Of a stretch of DNA of 64,000 nucleotides, positions 21,158 through 34,090 are shown one piece after another (the stretch's first letter is position 1; every line of letters begins with the position of its first letter). The DNA comes from Phragmites australis (taxonomy: Eukaryota > Streptophyta > Magnoliopsida > Poales > Poaceae): contig NC_084938.1 in assembly GCF_958298935.1 (NCBI RefSeq), positions 29,059,501 through 29,123,500 of the forward strand, in the 5' to 3' direction. The notes under the pieces were generated by a model, which worked only from the letters and a program-made list of their open reading frames with translations, made no database searches and was not told where the DNA came from. The position numbers and the translations under genes were made by a program.

Positions 21158-22602
21158 TGTCGGTGAATCAGGAACCAGGGGTCCCCGAATCCCTAGGCCA
21201 GGCCAGCAATCCGCCACATGGCGCCATCCCGCGGAGTCTCCTCCGCGAGGTAAAAAAGATTAAGTCCCGGGAGAGGGCGCTCAGGGCCACAGTCGGTGGT
21301 CCCCGAATACCCAAGTCTCCTGATGATATGCGAAATCTAAGTGCCGGGAAGAAAGTGCTCGGGAAGGTGTACGGTGACCCCCGAGCATCCGAGTCCCCCG
21401 ATGATCAGGAAAGCTAAGTACTGGGAGAAGTGTGCCCGGGGCCGCGAGCGGTGGCTCCCTATGCACCCAAGTATCCTGAAGACCCGCTGAAGGAAGTTCC
21501 GGGAGAGAGTGCTCGGGACTGTGTGCGGCAGCCCCTGAGCACTCGGTCCCCCGAGGATCCGTACAAGTGTGCCCGGGAGAGAGTGCTCGGGGAGGTAAAC
21601 AGTACCCCCGAGCACTCGGTTCCCCGAGGATCAAGAAAGGGAATTCTCGGGAGAGAGCGCTCGGGGAAGTGAACAGTATCCCCGAGCACTCGGTTCCCCG
21701 ACAACTCAGAGAGCCCCCTGATAGTGGCCCCCGAGGGGCCCACTGATGAGGTGTCAGCCAATCAAAGGCCCAAGGCCGCATTTAAAGAGCGCGCGTGGCC
21801 TGTCACCTCCAACTGCTCCCGCCACGCTCAGTGTTAGTTCCTGCCACATTCTGGCAGAAGGGCGTGGGGTCATTGAATGCACGGGTCCCATCCCGTGCTA
21901 TCCGGCCCGTCTCGGGATAACGTCGTAAGAGCCAAGGCATTCCGTCTGCCACGCTGCTGTGGCAGGAGAACAAGAAGGGCGGGCACGCCGAGCCGCTCTG
22001 CGGATGCCCGGTGGGCCCTCTCCATGGCACCCGTTGCCAGTGCATTTATGGTGATGGATGACCGGACGTGGGACGTATTTTCCACCCCCGGTCACTTCGC
22101 CCAGAGGTAATGATGACGCCCTTTCCATTTATGGTGTCTCGGAACTCGTGCCCCCCCTCCCGTTCGGGGCACGCTACTGCCGGCGGGTATTTAAAGCCGC
22201 TGGCAGAACAGACGAAAAAGAGAGAGGATGAAACAATTGCTCATAAGCAGAGAAGAGAAGATCGAGAGCACCCAAAGCCGGCAGCTACATGCAGACCGAA
22301 GAACAAGGAGCCTCAGGCTCTAAGATAGACAAATATTGTTGTAACCAGCAACATCCTTGAGGGACATTCTCAAGGCATTTATAGTATCCATACAGGAGTA
22401 GGGTGTTACGCCTCCATGCGGTCCGAACCTGTCTAAACACCAGCGCATTTACTCCGTTCCGCATTAGATCATTCCACCCCACCGGCCATCGCATTCATAC
22501 CCATTTATTTCTCCAGCGAACATATTCAAGATCATCCCTCCGGCCGAATCTCTACAAAAGGGGTCCCTCAGGATCCCTGCGACAGGAGTTCACCCTCCGA
22601 CA
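21158..22602 (+). repeat. 3' LTR of element A
   Basis: 1445 bp, closely similar to the 5' LTR, with a 29-bp extra segment near 22245-22275. It ends CTCCGACA and is followed by the duplication GCTGT at 22603-22607. Confidence 0.92.
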
Positions 22603-22996
22603 GCTGTAGTCAGGTAAAATGTACCCAACTTGATCCTCAACCTCTTGCAAAACTGCTGCCACTGCTCTTTTTTCAACCACATAGCTCTCAGGTGATTGGA
22701 TGCCAGAGGCAACAATATTGATAGATTCTTCTTCGCTTGCCTGCATCCGAAAACTAATTGATAGCTTCCTTGTACCACCATCACCTATATTGGTAGTCAC
22801 AATAGGTTGTGTACAACCCCTTTATGTCAGCAATCATTATGTTTAACCAAACTAGAGGAGGAATCACCTACATCAATATAGACAAATCTTTAACAACTAC
22901 ATATTTTCCAATTATTAGTTGTCCAACCAAACTAGATGAGAGGTATACATTTTGATCATCCCTGAGGGCGCCGAGGAGGGTGGGCGAAGCCATCGT
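22603..22996 (-). pseudogene. Unrecognised gene, 5' part, cut by element A
   Basis: Minus strand. An ATG at about 22996 opens with MASPTLLGALRDDQN. A later exon (about 22800-22608) reads NIGDGGTRKLSISFRMQASE and QEVEDQVGYILPDYS and passes through the duplication into the piece at 5685 in frame once element A is removed. Splice sites between the first and second exon are not certain. I do not recognise the protein. The block 22997-23485 upstream holds a poly-G/C run (23019-23033) and AT-rich DNA without a gene. Confidence 0.45.
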
Positions 22997-23509
22997 AGGG
23001 GAATAGGCCAGGAGGACACCCGGGGGGGGGGGGGGCTCCACGCGGCGGGTAGTAGATCCATGCGGCATCTACAAAGAGTAGGGCATATGTGCTGATAGAA
23101 CTGAACAGCAGATGTAAACATTTCGAGTCCACCTTATAAATCAATGAAACCTTACACATAAAAACATACTGATTTGTTTTTTCTGTTATTATTCACATTC
23201 TACACCAGTAGCAACTAGCATATTCACAACTAATTAACATTGTTCTGTTGTACTTATAATCTGGACATTGATCAATCAGTCATCATACATACAATCTACC
23301 CAAACTCTTCTAAAAAAACAAGAACTCAATCTATCCTAGCCCCAATATAGTAATCTTGATATATATCTTAGCTTACTTGTATGAAGGCAACAAGAGTTTT
23401 GGACAAGTACAAACTGGTAATCGTTTCATCATTTTTGTCCTAAGCACGAAGGCGGGGCATAGGAAAATCTTCCATCCATCCATCCTTGGCTACTAAATCT
23501 AGGGAAGAA

Positions 23510-24108
23510 AGAAGGGTGACAGGGTTCTTACCGGAGTTGCGGTGGGAGGAGCATGAGTATATGGAGAAGGCTAATAAGAAGGCCCACATGCATCGCGCAA
23601 ATCAAGAGGGCACTGCAGAGCACAGGTTCAGTGTCCTGTGTCGGGATAAGGGTCGGAGAGGGGGGGGGGAGGGGGTAGACGTGAGCGGCATGTTCAAGAG
23701 TGTGTGCTAAGGAGTGGGACATGCATATGTAGTTGTCAGAAGCCACAATTACTCCACAAACCTTGTACACACGTCATAGCTGCGTGTGCGGAGCACCATA
23801 TGCTTCCCAGGCAATATGTGTCAAAGTATTTTATGAAAGATCAAATACTCAACACCTGGAATCAGGAGCTGTATGGTTACGGCATTGTTGACACTTTTAC
23901 AAGTAATCCAGGGCCTGCAAGAATATATGTGCCTGATTTGGAAAAGAAGAAGAACGCACCGGGCCGAAGACAAACTCGTCGGATTCGCAACGATATGGAT
24001 GAATCTGAGGCTGGCCCTAGGATGAAGCGATGCAGTCAGTGCAATGAAGTAGGTCACACTTACAAATATTGTCTCAAAAATGCACCCGGTGATGCACCTG
24101 TTGTCTAG
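23510..24108 (+). pseudogene. MULE transposase (MuDR/MURA type), C-terminal remnant
   Basis: The segment reads EGTAEHRFSVLCRDKGRRGG, then, after a frameshift at a G homopolymer (about 23658-23667), CICSCQKPQLLHKPCTHVIA, the SWIM zinc finger of Mutator-like transposases. A basic linker and a zinc knuckle (C-x2-C-x4-H-x4-C: CSQCNEVGHTYKYC, about 24031-24072) follow to a stop at 24106-24108. The DDE catalytic domain is missing. It runs in the same direction as the PMD gene that starts 148 bp later. Confidence 0.82.
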
Positions 24109-26368
24109 GTGAGTTTTATGTGCGTTGTGCTCGTTTTGTATCATTTTAATATTCGTTAATTTTGCATATAGTGATATAGTTAATTTGCATTCAAAGTATA
24201 TTGTTACTATATTTATTTAACAATGTATTAATGTACATGTCTTTTAAATGCAGATATGGCTGACCCTGCGACCCCCGATCTTTTAGACCCTGCCATGGAC
24301 AAGAAGCATCGCAGCTTCTTATCCGCCGAGCACCAAATGGAGCTAGGAGTGTTTCGACCACGGGGTCCTGGAGAGCTGCTGACGATAGACGAGCGATGGA
24401 AGCACAAGTACTTTGAAAATTTGATACGAAATTGCCATATCACTGCTGTTATTCCATATTATTGATATACTGCAACACTTATAGGTTGGCAGCAGCCGGA
24501 CTCCTACCGCTTTGCCGGTTGGTCGAGGCCCGATCGACGGAGAACCCCGAGGTTGCGGCCCGTCGTTTCTACTTTGATCGGTCGCTGATAGCAGCACTGG
24601 TCGACCGTTGGAGGCCGGAGACACATACGTTCTATCTCCCGTGCGGTGAGATGACCCCGACCCTGCAGGACGTAGCCTACCTCTTAGGCCTTCCTTGCGC
24701 GGGAGCTGCGGTTGGGGTCATCGATATGCAGGCTGACTGGATGAACGACATACATTAGCGCTTTGGCCCGGTGGAGCGAAAGGCGGACGCACCCCCCTAC
24801 GTGCCTGAGTTCTTGTCCGATGCACGAGGGCCAATGAAGAACTGGATCCTACAGTTCCAGGTACGGTAACATACAACCTATCAAATACTAATATAGTATG
24901 TTGTAATGATCGTTTCTGACACCAGTCATGTGTGCAGCCGGCTTACATACACCCACACGCTAACACATACGCGGTCTCGAGGCATTTGGAGGCCTTCCTG
25001 CTTTGGTTGTTTGGGTGGGTAATGTTCACTAGTGGCCAAGGCCACCTGGTTACCAGGACGCTTGTGCCGTACGCCTGGTCGATAGTGGACGTTGATGCGG
25101 AGGACGTACCGTAGTTCAGCTGGGCATCCGCTATTCTTGCTGCGATGTATCGGGCGCTCTACGACGCATGCACGAAGAAGGAGCCACTAGCCACTTTCGC
25201 CGGGTGTCCACTTCTTCTACAGCTGTGGTCGTACGAGCATTTCTCCATAGGCAAGCCGGTGGTGGACCGCTCCCCGTACCTAGAGGAATGGTACGGCGAG
25301 CCGGACAAGGACACGCCTACTATGGCATCGATGTGGTGTCATCGTCGGGTACGTATTTTACATTAATAGTTTCCTTCGTATTCTTTTTGTCTCTAAATAT
25401 TTGTATTGATGTTTGTCACGCAGCCACACTGGGCGCACGAGCAGCCTCACAACGCGTATGAGTATTTTCGTACCCAGTTTGACAGGCTACGTCCTGACGA
25501 CATGGTATGGGAGCCATACAGCATCTTGGCCGTGCAGGCGTGTGCAGGGTTGGGTTTGTCACCCTTGTGCACCCGCGACGAGGAGTACTGGCTCACGAAG
25601 GCGCCCCTTATCTTCGACATCTACATCGAAGAGTACTCACCGCACCGTGTCATGTGGCAGTTTGGCCGTTACTAGGCATTCCCGCTCGTCCACATCCGTA
25701 GCGTCCCCGTGCAAGTCCACAGGTACATATGCAAAATTACAGTTTTAGCAACCTTCATTTCACTGTGACTTACATTTACCGTGGTTCGAATGCAGGTACA
25801 CACGGAAAGGCCAGCCAGCTGGCAACCTCTGGGCAGAGCGCTTGGCCCCTTACGTGGCAACATGGGCCCAAGCGCTACAGGACGTCGTGGAGGAGGCTTG
25901 TCCCCACAGCGAGCGGAACTTCAAGGAGTACCTACGGTGGTATGTTCCACGTACGTGAACCCATGTCATCTACACCCCTGAGGGTGTCTGGCCCCACATC
26001 GCGTCGACAACGGAGGCATACCCGGTGCATTGGGATGAGGACGCCGCATTAGCAGTAAGTTACTTTTTGAAGTCCATAGTCCATATATCGTTTACTGTAA
26101 CCTTATACTGTAATTGTTTACTTATGTTCGTATCTGCAAGCAGATATCGTTTATGATGTACATAGGGATGCAGCTGCTGCCATGGACCTCGTCCGGCAAG
26201 GGCACCACCTAAGTGCGTCGGATGTTGAGAGCTTCATTAAGCGGGTTTTCGACAAGACGGCGTGCGCCTTGAAGCTTACCTCCTGCCGATCTACCACAGA
26301 TGTAGCAGGGGCGCCTCCCAGGTCCAGTGGTGTCCACGCCGACTCATCTCGGCCGTCAGACGTGCACC

Positions 26369-26373
26369 GACGT
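26369..26373. repeat. Target-site duplication of element B (GACGT)
   Basis: GACGT at 26369-26373 is repeated at 34091-34095, just outside the two LTRs. Removing B and one copy restores a continuous PMD exon. Confidence 0.92.
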
Positions 26374-27282
26374 TGATGAGGACATCACTCTTTCGGATAC
26401 ACACACACCGAGTATTCCTCCAACAATAGGTCCATTGACACGAGCTCGTGCACGTCAACTAAATCATGAGGTGAGCTCGTTCCTTAGTGTTCCTTTATAT
26501 TTTGATAAGGATGGGATGCTACTGAATAATTGTGATGTATTGTTACTTAGGAACACGAGAGAAGACCAGCAAGGGCGCCCAAGCCAAGGTGGAGGTCCAA
26601 TCAAGTTCGAGTCCGTTTCGGAGTCCAGGACCATGCTGCACTAAAATTGTCGCCCAGGGCGCATACAGACTCTGTTTTTGACGTTCTACACATGGTTGGA
26701 AAGCTAAGGAGATAGGCTTTCCAACGAGACTATTCCCATGTTTAAATTCTTTCTGAGTCAACAGGAATCGTCGAAACAAGTGGACATCCAGAATCTGTTA
26801 GGGTGCTGCGCCACCATCTTTTGGGCCGTTGGGCCGTGTAACGTGTTGGAGTCCATTAGGGACGCGTCCAGGGGTCCTTGGCCGACCCTAGTCTCTTATA
26901 TACAGTAGCCACCACCTCAATTAGGGTTGAGTTTTGCTTAGATATTGATCTACACACAGATTGTGAGATTTTCGCTCTTGTTCCAGACCGACTAGGCCGC
27001 CGCAAGTGTTTGTGGAACCCTGATTTCGAGTGCTTGAATTCTATTCACAATATTTCAGATTGCATCTTCTACGTTCTTGCTTGTGTTCTCGGTACGCTTG
27101 CAGGGATTGAGCCTTCTTGGCGAGGTCAACCGCGCGACACGGTTGATAACCAACGGAGCTGTGGTGTAGTGATTGCAAGGGGGACGATCTGTTCGGGTCG
27201 AAGCCTTTGGATCATCAACGTCGAGTTCTCCACCTACCGACTTATCGCTACCTATCGGAAGATCAGGCCTACAATCTCATCA
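26374..27282 (+). repeat. 5' LTR of element B
   Basis: 909 bp, TGATGAGG to CTCATCA. It contains TCTTATATACAG, a TATA-like element, near 26893-26905, 160 bp before the AT-poorer U5 part. Confidence 0.92.
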
Positions 27283-28533
27283 ACTGGTATCAGATTTTCA
27301 GGTTGCCCGTTAGGTAATTTCGTTTTCCCCTTTAGATTAGTCTGTTTTTCATTACCTAGAGTCCAGAAAAAGCCAAAAAAAACAATTCCGTCAATTTCCG
27401 TTGCCCTAGAACCCTTTGTGCCTTTGCAATTTTTGTTCTCAGTTGCGCGTTGTTGAGTTTGTGTCCGTGGTCGAGTCTTGTTGCTGGTTTAGAGTCATGT
27501 TCTTGGTCTTTAGTCAATGCTCCGTGCTGTTTTGATCACGCTGCTATCCCATCGCCACCATCCCCACCAACAAGTCGAGCCACCACATTACTCGATTTGC
27601 CACCGCGAGCCGCCTTGTGTTACTTTCCGCCACGCCAACTTTAGATAGGTCGCAAGCCACCTTGTATCAATTGCTCTGCCACTGCTGCCCTCCTTGTTCA
27701 TCTCGCGATCCTATTGCTTGCCATCCCTTAACAAGAACAATTTCTGCAAGAGGTGCTTTGAAAAAAAAAACCCTAACTCGACAGGGGTTCAGTAAAACGA
27801 CCATAACTTTCTCATATGGACTCGAAATCAGGCAAAAAAAAATTTCACGGACATCTACAGAAAAAGTTACATCCGTTGCTCCCTTGCTTTGCTAGGTTCC
27901 GCCAAATTTTTTTCCCAAATTCGGCTCGGAAGATTGAGTATTCGAGCCGCGAAGTTTCCGCACGCTTTTCAGAGAATGTGCTTGATTTTCTATAGGCCAC
28001 ATCTTGCATCCGTTTGAGTTGAAAAATTCTGTGGTTGTTTCTTGTGTGCTCCTAGTTCAGAAAAAAAATATCAGAAAAATACAAAAAAAAATTCGTGATT
28101 CCTACTAGTGCTAAAAGACAAAAAAGAGGAGCACATAGAGAACACCCAGATAATTGTGCTGTTTGCTGTGTCTTTCTCTGATCATCCTGTTTAGCTTTGT
28201 TTCAGCTGTTGTGCTAGGACTAGGGACACGTGATAGACCAGCAACTGTGATTCATACTTTGGACACTTATTTAGCTTTGCTCATCTGATTACAGTTATTG
28301 CTAATCCTTGCTACCATATTGTGCCTTTCCAAGCTCCACCTCCTTTGATCCGAACAGGTTCACTCTTGCAATCATCCCACGCTTCCAGACTTATCACCGG
28401 TTGTTCCTCCTTGCTGCGTTGGTAAGATCATTTGTAAGAGCGTGGTAAGACGCTTGAGTGTGTGTGATTCCACCTTCCACCACCTAGTAGTTGATAGGGA
28501 TAATATTGTGTTGTCCTTTGTTTTCTACTAACC
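27283..28533 (+). other. Element B leader with tRNA-Met primer-binding site
   Basis: TGGTATCAGA at 27285-27294 is the primer-binding site. The rest is a 1.2-kb untranslated leader, T-rich, with no gene that I can support, up to the gag ATG at 28534. Confidence 0.8.
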
Positions 28534-29690
28534 ATGTCAGGTGATGGCTCTCCGTCGGATTTTAAGGATTGTGTGTCCAAGGAAGAACTCAACAAAGCCT
28601 TGCAGGATCATACTAGACTATTGACAGACATTAGAACAAGCATTGCTAACCTTGTCAGCGAGTCAACGACCTTGAGTTGCGACAGCCACCACAGGATAAT
28701 GAACATTCACATGATGATGATAATAATAATGGTGACGGAGATGGTGACCAAGAAGATGGTGAGCTTTTTGTTGGGCAAGATGCACGTGCTGAGCAACGTC
28801 CTCGTGCTGAACAATTACGTCGTGACCAACAACAACGTCGTCAAGGTAACGGAGGTAATAATGTTAATCGCAACGGTCGCGATGATCCTTATTCTAAGAT
28901 TAAGTTTTCAATGCCTCCTTTTGATGGTGCATATGATGCTGATGCTTATTTGAATTGGGAAATGACGGTTGACCAAAAGTATAGTTCTCATATGGTTCCT
29001 GAAATGCATAGAGTTAGACTAGCCACTTGTGAGTTCACGAATTATGCTATTATTTGGTGGAATGGTTTAGTTTCTAGTGGCTTAGAACCTGAATCATGGC
29101 CTAGACTAAAGCGTACCATGCGCAATAGATTTATTCCTCCTGATTATACACGTGAATTGAAAAAGAAATTGCAGCGTTTAAATCAAGGTTCTAAATCTGT
29201 GCATGATTACTATCAAGAGCTTCAAATTGCTATACTTCGTTGTAGTATACAAGAGGATGATGAGGATACCATGATTCGTTTTTACTCCGGGTTGAGACGT
29301 GAAATTCAGGACCTTGTTGATTATAAAGATTACAATACTACTAATAGGTTGTTCCATTTTGCTATCTTGGCTGAAAAAGAACTGCAGGGTCGACAACAGG
29401 TGCAGAAATTGCGGAACAATTTTGGGAGTACATCTACTTCACGAGTAACAACATTCCCTTCTACATCTACATGATCTGCTGCCCCCTCCTCCAACACTCG
29501 GGCGTGTTCAGCAGGAGCACCACCACCATCACGTGAGGTGAGCAAATCTACTGTTTCGCAGGATCCAATGCCAAGCTCTTCTTCAAGTGCAGCTACCATG
29601 GGTCGTACAACGGGCATTGTGTGCCATCGCTGCCAAGGTATTGGCCACGTCATGAAGGATTGCCCAAGCCAACGAGCATACTCCACAACA
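28534..29690 (+). pseudogene. Element B gag, degraded
   Basis: ATG 28534 gives MSGDGSPSDFKDCVSKEELN. A frameshift lies near 28650-28677, after which the frame continues with an Asp/Asn-rich stretch, then the capsid-like region PPFDGAYDADAYLNWEMTVD and WWNGLVSSGLEPESWPRLKR. A TGA at about 29473 precedes the nucleocapsid. The zinc knuckle CHRCQGIGHVMKDC lies at about 29620-29665. Gag packages RNA in intact relatives. Confidence 0.88.
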
Positions 29691-32600
29691 GCAGATGGTG
29701 GATATGTTAGTCAAAGTGATGTCGAGGAAGAATATGCATTTGAAGCTAATCTTGCAGCCGATCATGACATGGATAGTGAGGGGGAGGAGATTAGTGGTAC
29801 CGCTGCCACGAAGAGTTATGCAGCACGCACCTTCATTGTGAAGCGAGTTTTGAGTTCTCAAATGGGGCAAGCAGAGCAGCTACAACGCCATAATCTATTC
29901 CAGACATTCCTCATTGTCAAAGATGCACGTGTTCGTACCATAATTGATGGCGGGAGTTGCAACAACCTCTTGAGCTCCGATCTTGTGAAGAATTTTTCCT
30001 TGCCAACACGTGCACATCCTCATCCATACTACATTCAGTGGTTCAATAATAGCGGTAAGGTTAAGGTAACACAATCTGCGAGAGTACATTTTTCTATTGG
30101 TTCCTACCATGATTATGCTGATTTTGATGTAGTGCCTATGCAAGCATGTTCACTTTTGTTAGGCCGTCCTTGGGAATTTGATACCGATGCTACACACCAT
30201 GGTAGAAGTAATAAATACTCTCTCATGCACAAGGGAAAGAAAATCTCTTTGCTTCCTTTGACACATGCTGAAATTGTGCAATGTGATAAAGCGCTAGCTG
30301 AAAAAGAAAAGAAAGAACATGTTTTGGAATCTAAAAATCAGCAAGTAGCTCAATCTGTTTTCCCACCTAAGAAAGAGAAGAACACACCTAGGTCCGAAGG
30401 CATTAAGTTAAAGGGTGGTGTTATGCTTGCTACTAAATCTGACCTTGCTGAAATTCAAGATAATGATGCTTTGTGCTATGCTTTGGTATGCAAAGAGGTT
30501 TTATTTTCAATTGATGATATACCTAGCTCTTTGCCTGCTGCTGTCACTAACCTTTTGCAAGAGTATAAGGATGTCTTTCCAGCTGAGATACCCCCGGGGC
30601 TGCCACCATTGAGAGGGATAGAGCACCAAATAGATTTGATCCCGGGAGCGACTTTGCCAAACCGCGCTGCATATAGGACCAATCCGGAGGAGACTAAGGA
30701 AATTCAGTGACAAGTCCAAGACCTGTTGGACCGTGGGTACGTACGAGAGAGCTTTAGTCCTTGTGCTGTTCCTGTTCTTTTGGTTCCTAAGAAAGATGGT
30801 ACATGGCGCATGTATGTTGATTGTAGAGCCATTAATAATATCACAATAAGGTATCGTCACCCTATTCCTAGGCTAGACGACATGCTTGATGAGTTGAGTG
30901 GTTCTATTATTTTCACAAAGATTGACTTGCGTAGTGGTTACCACCAAATAAGAATGAAATTGGGAGATGAATGGAAAACTTCTTTCAAAACTAAGTTCGG
31001 TCTATATGAGTGGTTAGTGATGCCTTTTGGTTTAACTAATGCACCTAGCACTTTCATGAGATTGATGAATGAGGTTTTACGTGCTTTCATAGGAAGATTT
31101 GTGGTGGTGTATTTCGATGATATTTTGATCTATAGCAAGTCACATGAAGAACACATTGATCATCTACGTGTTGTTTTTACTGCTTTGAGAGAGGCACGTT
31201 TGTTTGCTAACCTTGACAAGTGCACCTTTTGCACGAATAGAGTTGCTTTTCTTGGCTATGTTATTACTCCACAGGGAATTGAAGTGGATGAAGCTAAAAT
31301 TTAAGCCATCAAGAGCTGCCGACCCCTGGGACTATCACACAGGTGAGAAGCTTTCATGGCCTTGCAGGGTTCTATCAGCGTTTTGTGAGAGATTTCAGCA
31401 CTATTGCTGCCCCACTCAATGAGTTGACAAAGAAGGGCGTTCCGTTCCAATGGGGGCCAGCACAAGAACAAGCTTTTAATATGCTAAAAGAGAAGCTTAC
31501 GCATGTACCTCTACTCCAACTTCTGGACTTTGGTAAGACTTTTGAGTTAGAATGTGATGCTAGCGGCATTGGAATTGGAGGAGTTCTACTACAAGGAGGT
31601 AAATCCGTTGCTTATTTTAGTGAGAAATTGAATGGGCCATCTCTGAATTATTCGACTTACGATAAGGAGTTGTATGCTTTAGTGCGAGTTTTAGAAACAT
31701 GGCGACATTATCTTTAGCCCAAGGAGTTTATTATTCATTCTGATCATGAAGCTTTGAAACATATTAGAAGCCAAGCCAAACTGAACAAACGTCATGCTAA
31801 ATGGGTTGAATTTATAGAGTCATTTCCTTATATCATTAAACACAAGAAAGGTAAAGATAATGTCATTGCAGATGCGTTATCTAGACGTTATACCATGCTG
31901 TCCCAACTCGATCATAAGATTTTTGGTTTAGAAACAATTAAAGGATTATATGCTACTGATTTGGACTTTAAAGATGCTTTTGAACATTGTAAAGAAGGAA
32001 GAACTTGGAATAAATATGTGCTGAATGATGGATTGCTATACCGTACTAACAAGCTATGCATCCCAGCTAACTCTATTCGCCTATTGTTCTTGCAGGAAGC
32101 GCATGGAGGTGGTTTGATGGGACATTTTGGAGTGAAGAAGACCGAGGATGTACTGGCTGCTCACTTCTTTTGGCCTAAGATGAGGCGTGACGTCGAGCGC
32201 TACGTGGCACGCTGCACTACTTGCAATAAAGCTAAGTCTCGCTTGAACCCACATGGACTTTATATGCCTCTTCCTGTTCCTAGTGTGCCTTGGGAGGATA
32301 TTTCTATGGATTTTGTTTTAGGATTGCCTAGGACCAAGAGGGGGAGGGATAGTATATTTGTCGTTGTGGATCATTTTTCAAAAATGGCACATTTTATACC
32401 TTGTCACAAGAGCGATGATGCTACACACATAGCTGATTTGTTTTTCAGGGAAATCATTCGCTTGCATGGAGTGCCTAACACCATTGTTTCGGATCGTGAT
32501 GCTAAATTTTTGAGCCATTTTTGGAGGTCACTTTGGAATAAATTTGGGACAAAGCTGCTGTTTTCGACGACATGTCACCCTCAAACCGACGGACAAACGG

Positions 32601-33451
32601 AGGTTGTGAACCGCACATTATCTACCATGTTGCGGGCTGTTTTGAAGAAAAATTTGAGGATGTGGGAAGAGTATCTACCCCATATTGAGTTCGCTTACAA
32701 CAGATCAGTTCACTCCACCACCAAGGTAAGTCCGTTTCAGGTAGTGTATGGTTTTAATCCCCGTGCCCCTATTGATTTATTGCCTTTACCAACATCCGAG
32801 AAATTGAATCTTGATGCTAAGACACGTGCTGATTTGATTCTGAAAATGCATGAGTTGACTAAGGAAAATATTGAAAAGATGAATGAGAAGTATAGAACTT
32901 ATGGTAGCCAAGGTCGGAAACATATTACTTTTGAAATTGGTGATCTTGTGTGGTTACATTTGCGCAAAGATAGGTTTCCTGATTTGAGAAAGTCTAAATT
33001 ACTGCCTCGAGCTGATGGTCCTTTTAAAATTGTGGAAAAGATCAATGATAATGTATATAAGCTTGAGTTGCCTGCAGATTATGGGGTTAGTCCCACATTT
33101 AACATTTCAGATTTGAAGTCTTACTTGGGAGAAGAAGATGACATTGCGTCGAGGATGACTCCAATTCAAGATGGGGAGGATGAGGAGGACATCACTCTTT
33201 CGGATACACACACACCGAGTATTCCTCCAAAAATAGGTCCATTGACACGAGCTCGTGCACGTCAACTAAATCATGAGGTGAGCTCGTTCCTTAGTGTTTC
33301 TTTATATTTTGATAAGGATGGGATGCTACTGAATAATTATGATGTATTGTTACTTAGGAACACGGGAGAAGATCAGCAAGGGCGCCCAAGCCAAGGTGGA
33401 GGTCCAATCAAGTTCGAGTCCGTTTCGGAGTCCAGGACCATGCTGCACTAA
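29690..33451 (+). pseudogene. Element B pol: protease, RT, RNase H, integrase, degraded
   Basis: Protease TIIDGGSCNNLL (about 29938-29975). RT from about 30560, with [39 protein letters not shown] and the catalytic VVYFDDIL box (about 31105-31128). RNase [18 protein letters not shown] and DKELYAL. Integrase zinc finger GGLMGHFG...CTTCNKAK and core [24 protein letters not shown] (D, D, E kept). Breaks: TGA about 30708, TAA about 31302 with a one-base shift near 31318, TAG about 31715. The last segment (33181-33451) is encoded inside the 3' LTR and includes [15 protein letters not shown] before the stop. Confidence 0.9.
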
Positions 33452-34090
33452 AATCGTTGCACAGGACGCATACGGACTCCGTTCTCGACGTTCTACACAT
33501 GGTTGGAAAGCTAAGGAGATAGGCTTTCCAACGGGACTGGTCCCCATATCCAAATTCTTTCTGAGTCAACAGAAATCATCAAAACAAGTGGACGTCCAGA
33601 ATCTGTCAAGGTGCTGCGCCACCATTTTTTGGGCCGTTGGGCCGTGTAACGTGTTGGAGTCCATTAGGGACGCGTCCAGGGGTCCTTGGATGACCCTAGT
33701 CTCTTATATACAGTAGCCACCGCCTCAATTAGGGTTGAGTTTTGCTTAGATATTGATCTACACACAGATTGTGAGATTTTCGCTCTTGTTCCAGACCGAC
33801 TAGGCCGCCGCAAGTGTTTGTGGAACCCTGATTTTGAGTGCTTGAATTCTATTCGCAATATTTCAGATTGCATTTTCTACGTTCTTGCTTGTGTTCTCGG
33901 TACGCTTGCAGGGATTGAGCCTTCTTGGTGAGGTCAACCACGCGACACGATTGATAACCAACGGAGCTGTGGTGTGGTGATTGCAAGGGAGACGATCTGT
34001 TCGGGTCGAAGCCTTTGGATCATCAACGTCGAGTTCTCCACCTACCGACTTATCGCTACCTATCGGAAGATCAGGCCTACAATCTCATCA
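33181..34090 (+). repeat. 3' LTR of element B
   Basis: 910 bp, TGAGGAGGACATC to CTCATCA, followed by GACGT at 34091-34095. Its first 270 bp overlap the pol frame. Confidence 0.92.

Larger units (their letters stand above)
5686..22602 (+). mobile_element. Element A: Tat-lineage Ty3/gypsy LTR retrotransposon
   Basis: LTRs 5686-7101 and 21158-22602 both run from TGTCGGTGAA to CTCCGACA and are flanked by GCTGT. Order inside is gag, protease, RT, RNase H, a second (archaeal-type) RNase H, integrase, a long noncoding stretch and an antisense gene. The duplicated RNase H and the antisense frame of the 'putative gypsy type transposon' family place it in the Tat lineage. It carries many stops and frameshifts and is split by a solo LTR (9560-12603). 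The LTR length difference of 29 bp is explained by one indel (about 6771 in the 5' LTR against 22245-22275 in the 3' LTR). Confidence 0.92.
26374..34090 (+). mobile_element. Element B: CRM-type chromovirus (Ty3/gypsy)
   Basis: LTRs 26374-27282 (TGATGAGGACATC...CTCATCA) and 33181-34090. The primer-binding site TGGTATCAGA at 27285 fits initiator tRNA-Met. A purine tract, AAGATGGGGAGGA, precedes the 3' LTR. The TGATGAGGACATC start, the pol frame continuing into the 3' LTR and the YLGEEDD integrase tail resemble the CRM clade of centromeric retrotransposons. In the first 270 bp the LTRs differ at about six positions, mostly transitions, so the insertion is not recent but not ancient. Gag and pol carry several stops and two frameshifts. 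Confidence 0.9.

Noticed and set aside
26878..27456. Frame across the 5' LTR and leader of B
   Set aside because: It crosses the LTR border and primer site; the similar frame at 33686 exists only because of LTR identity.
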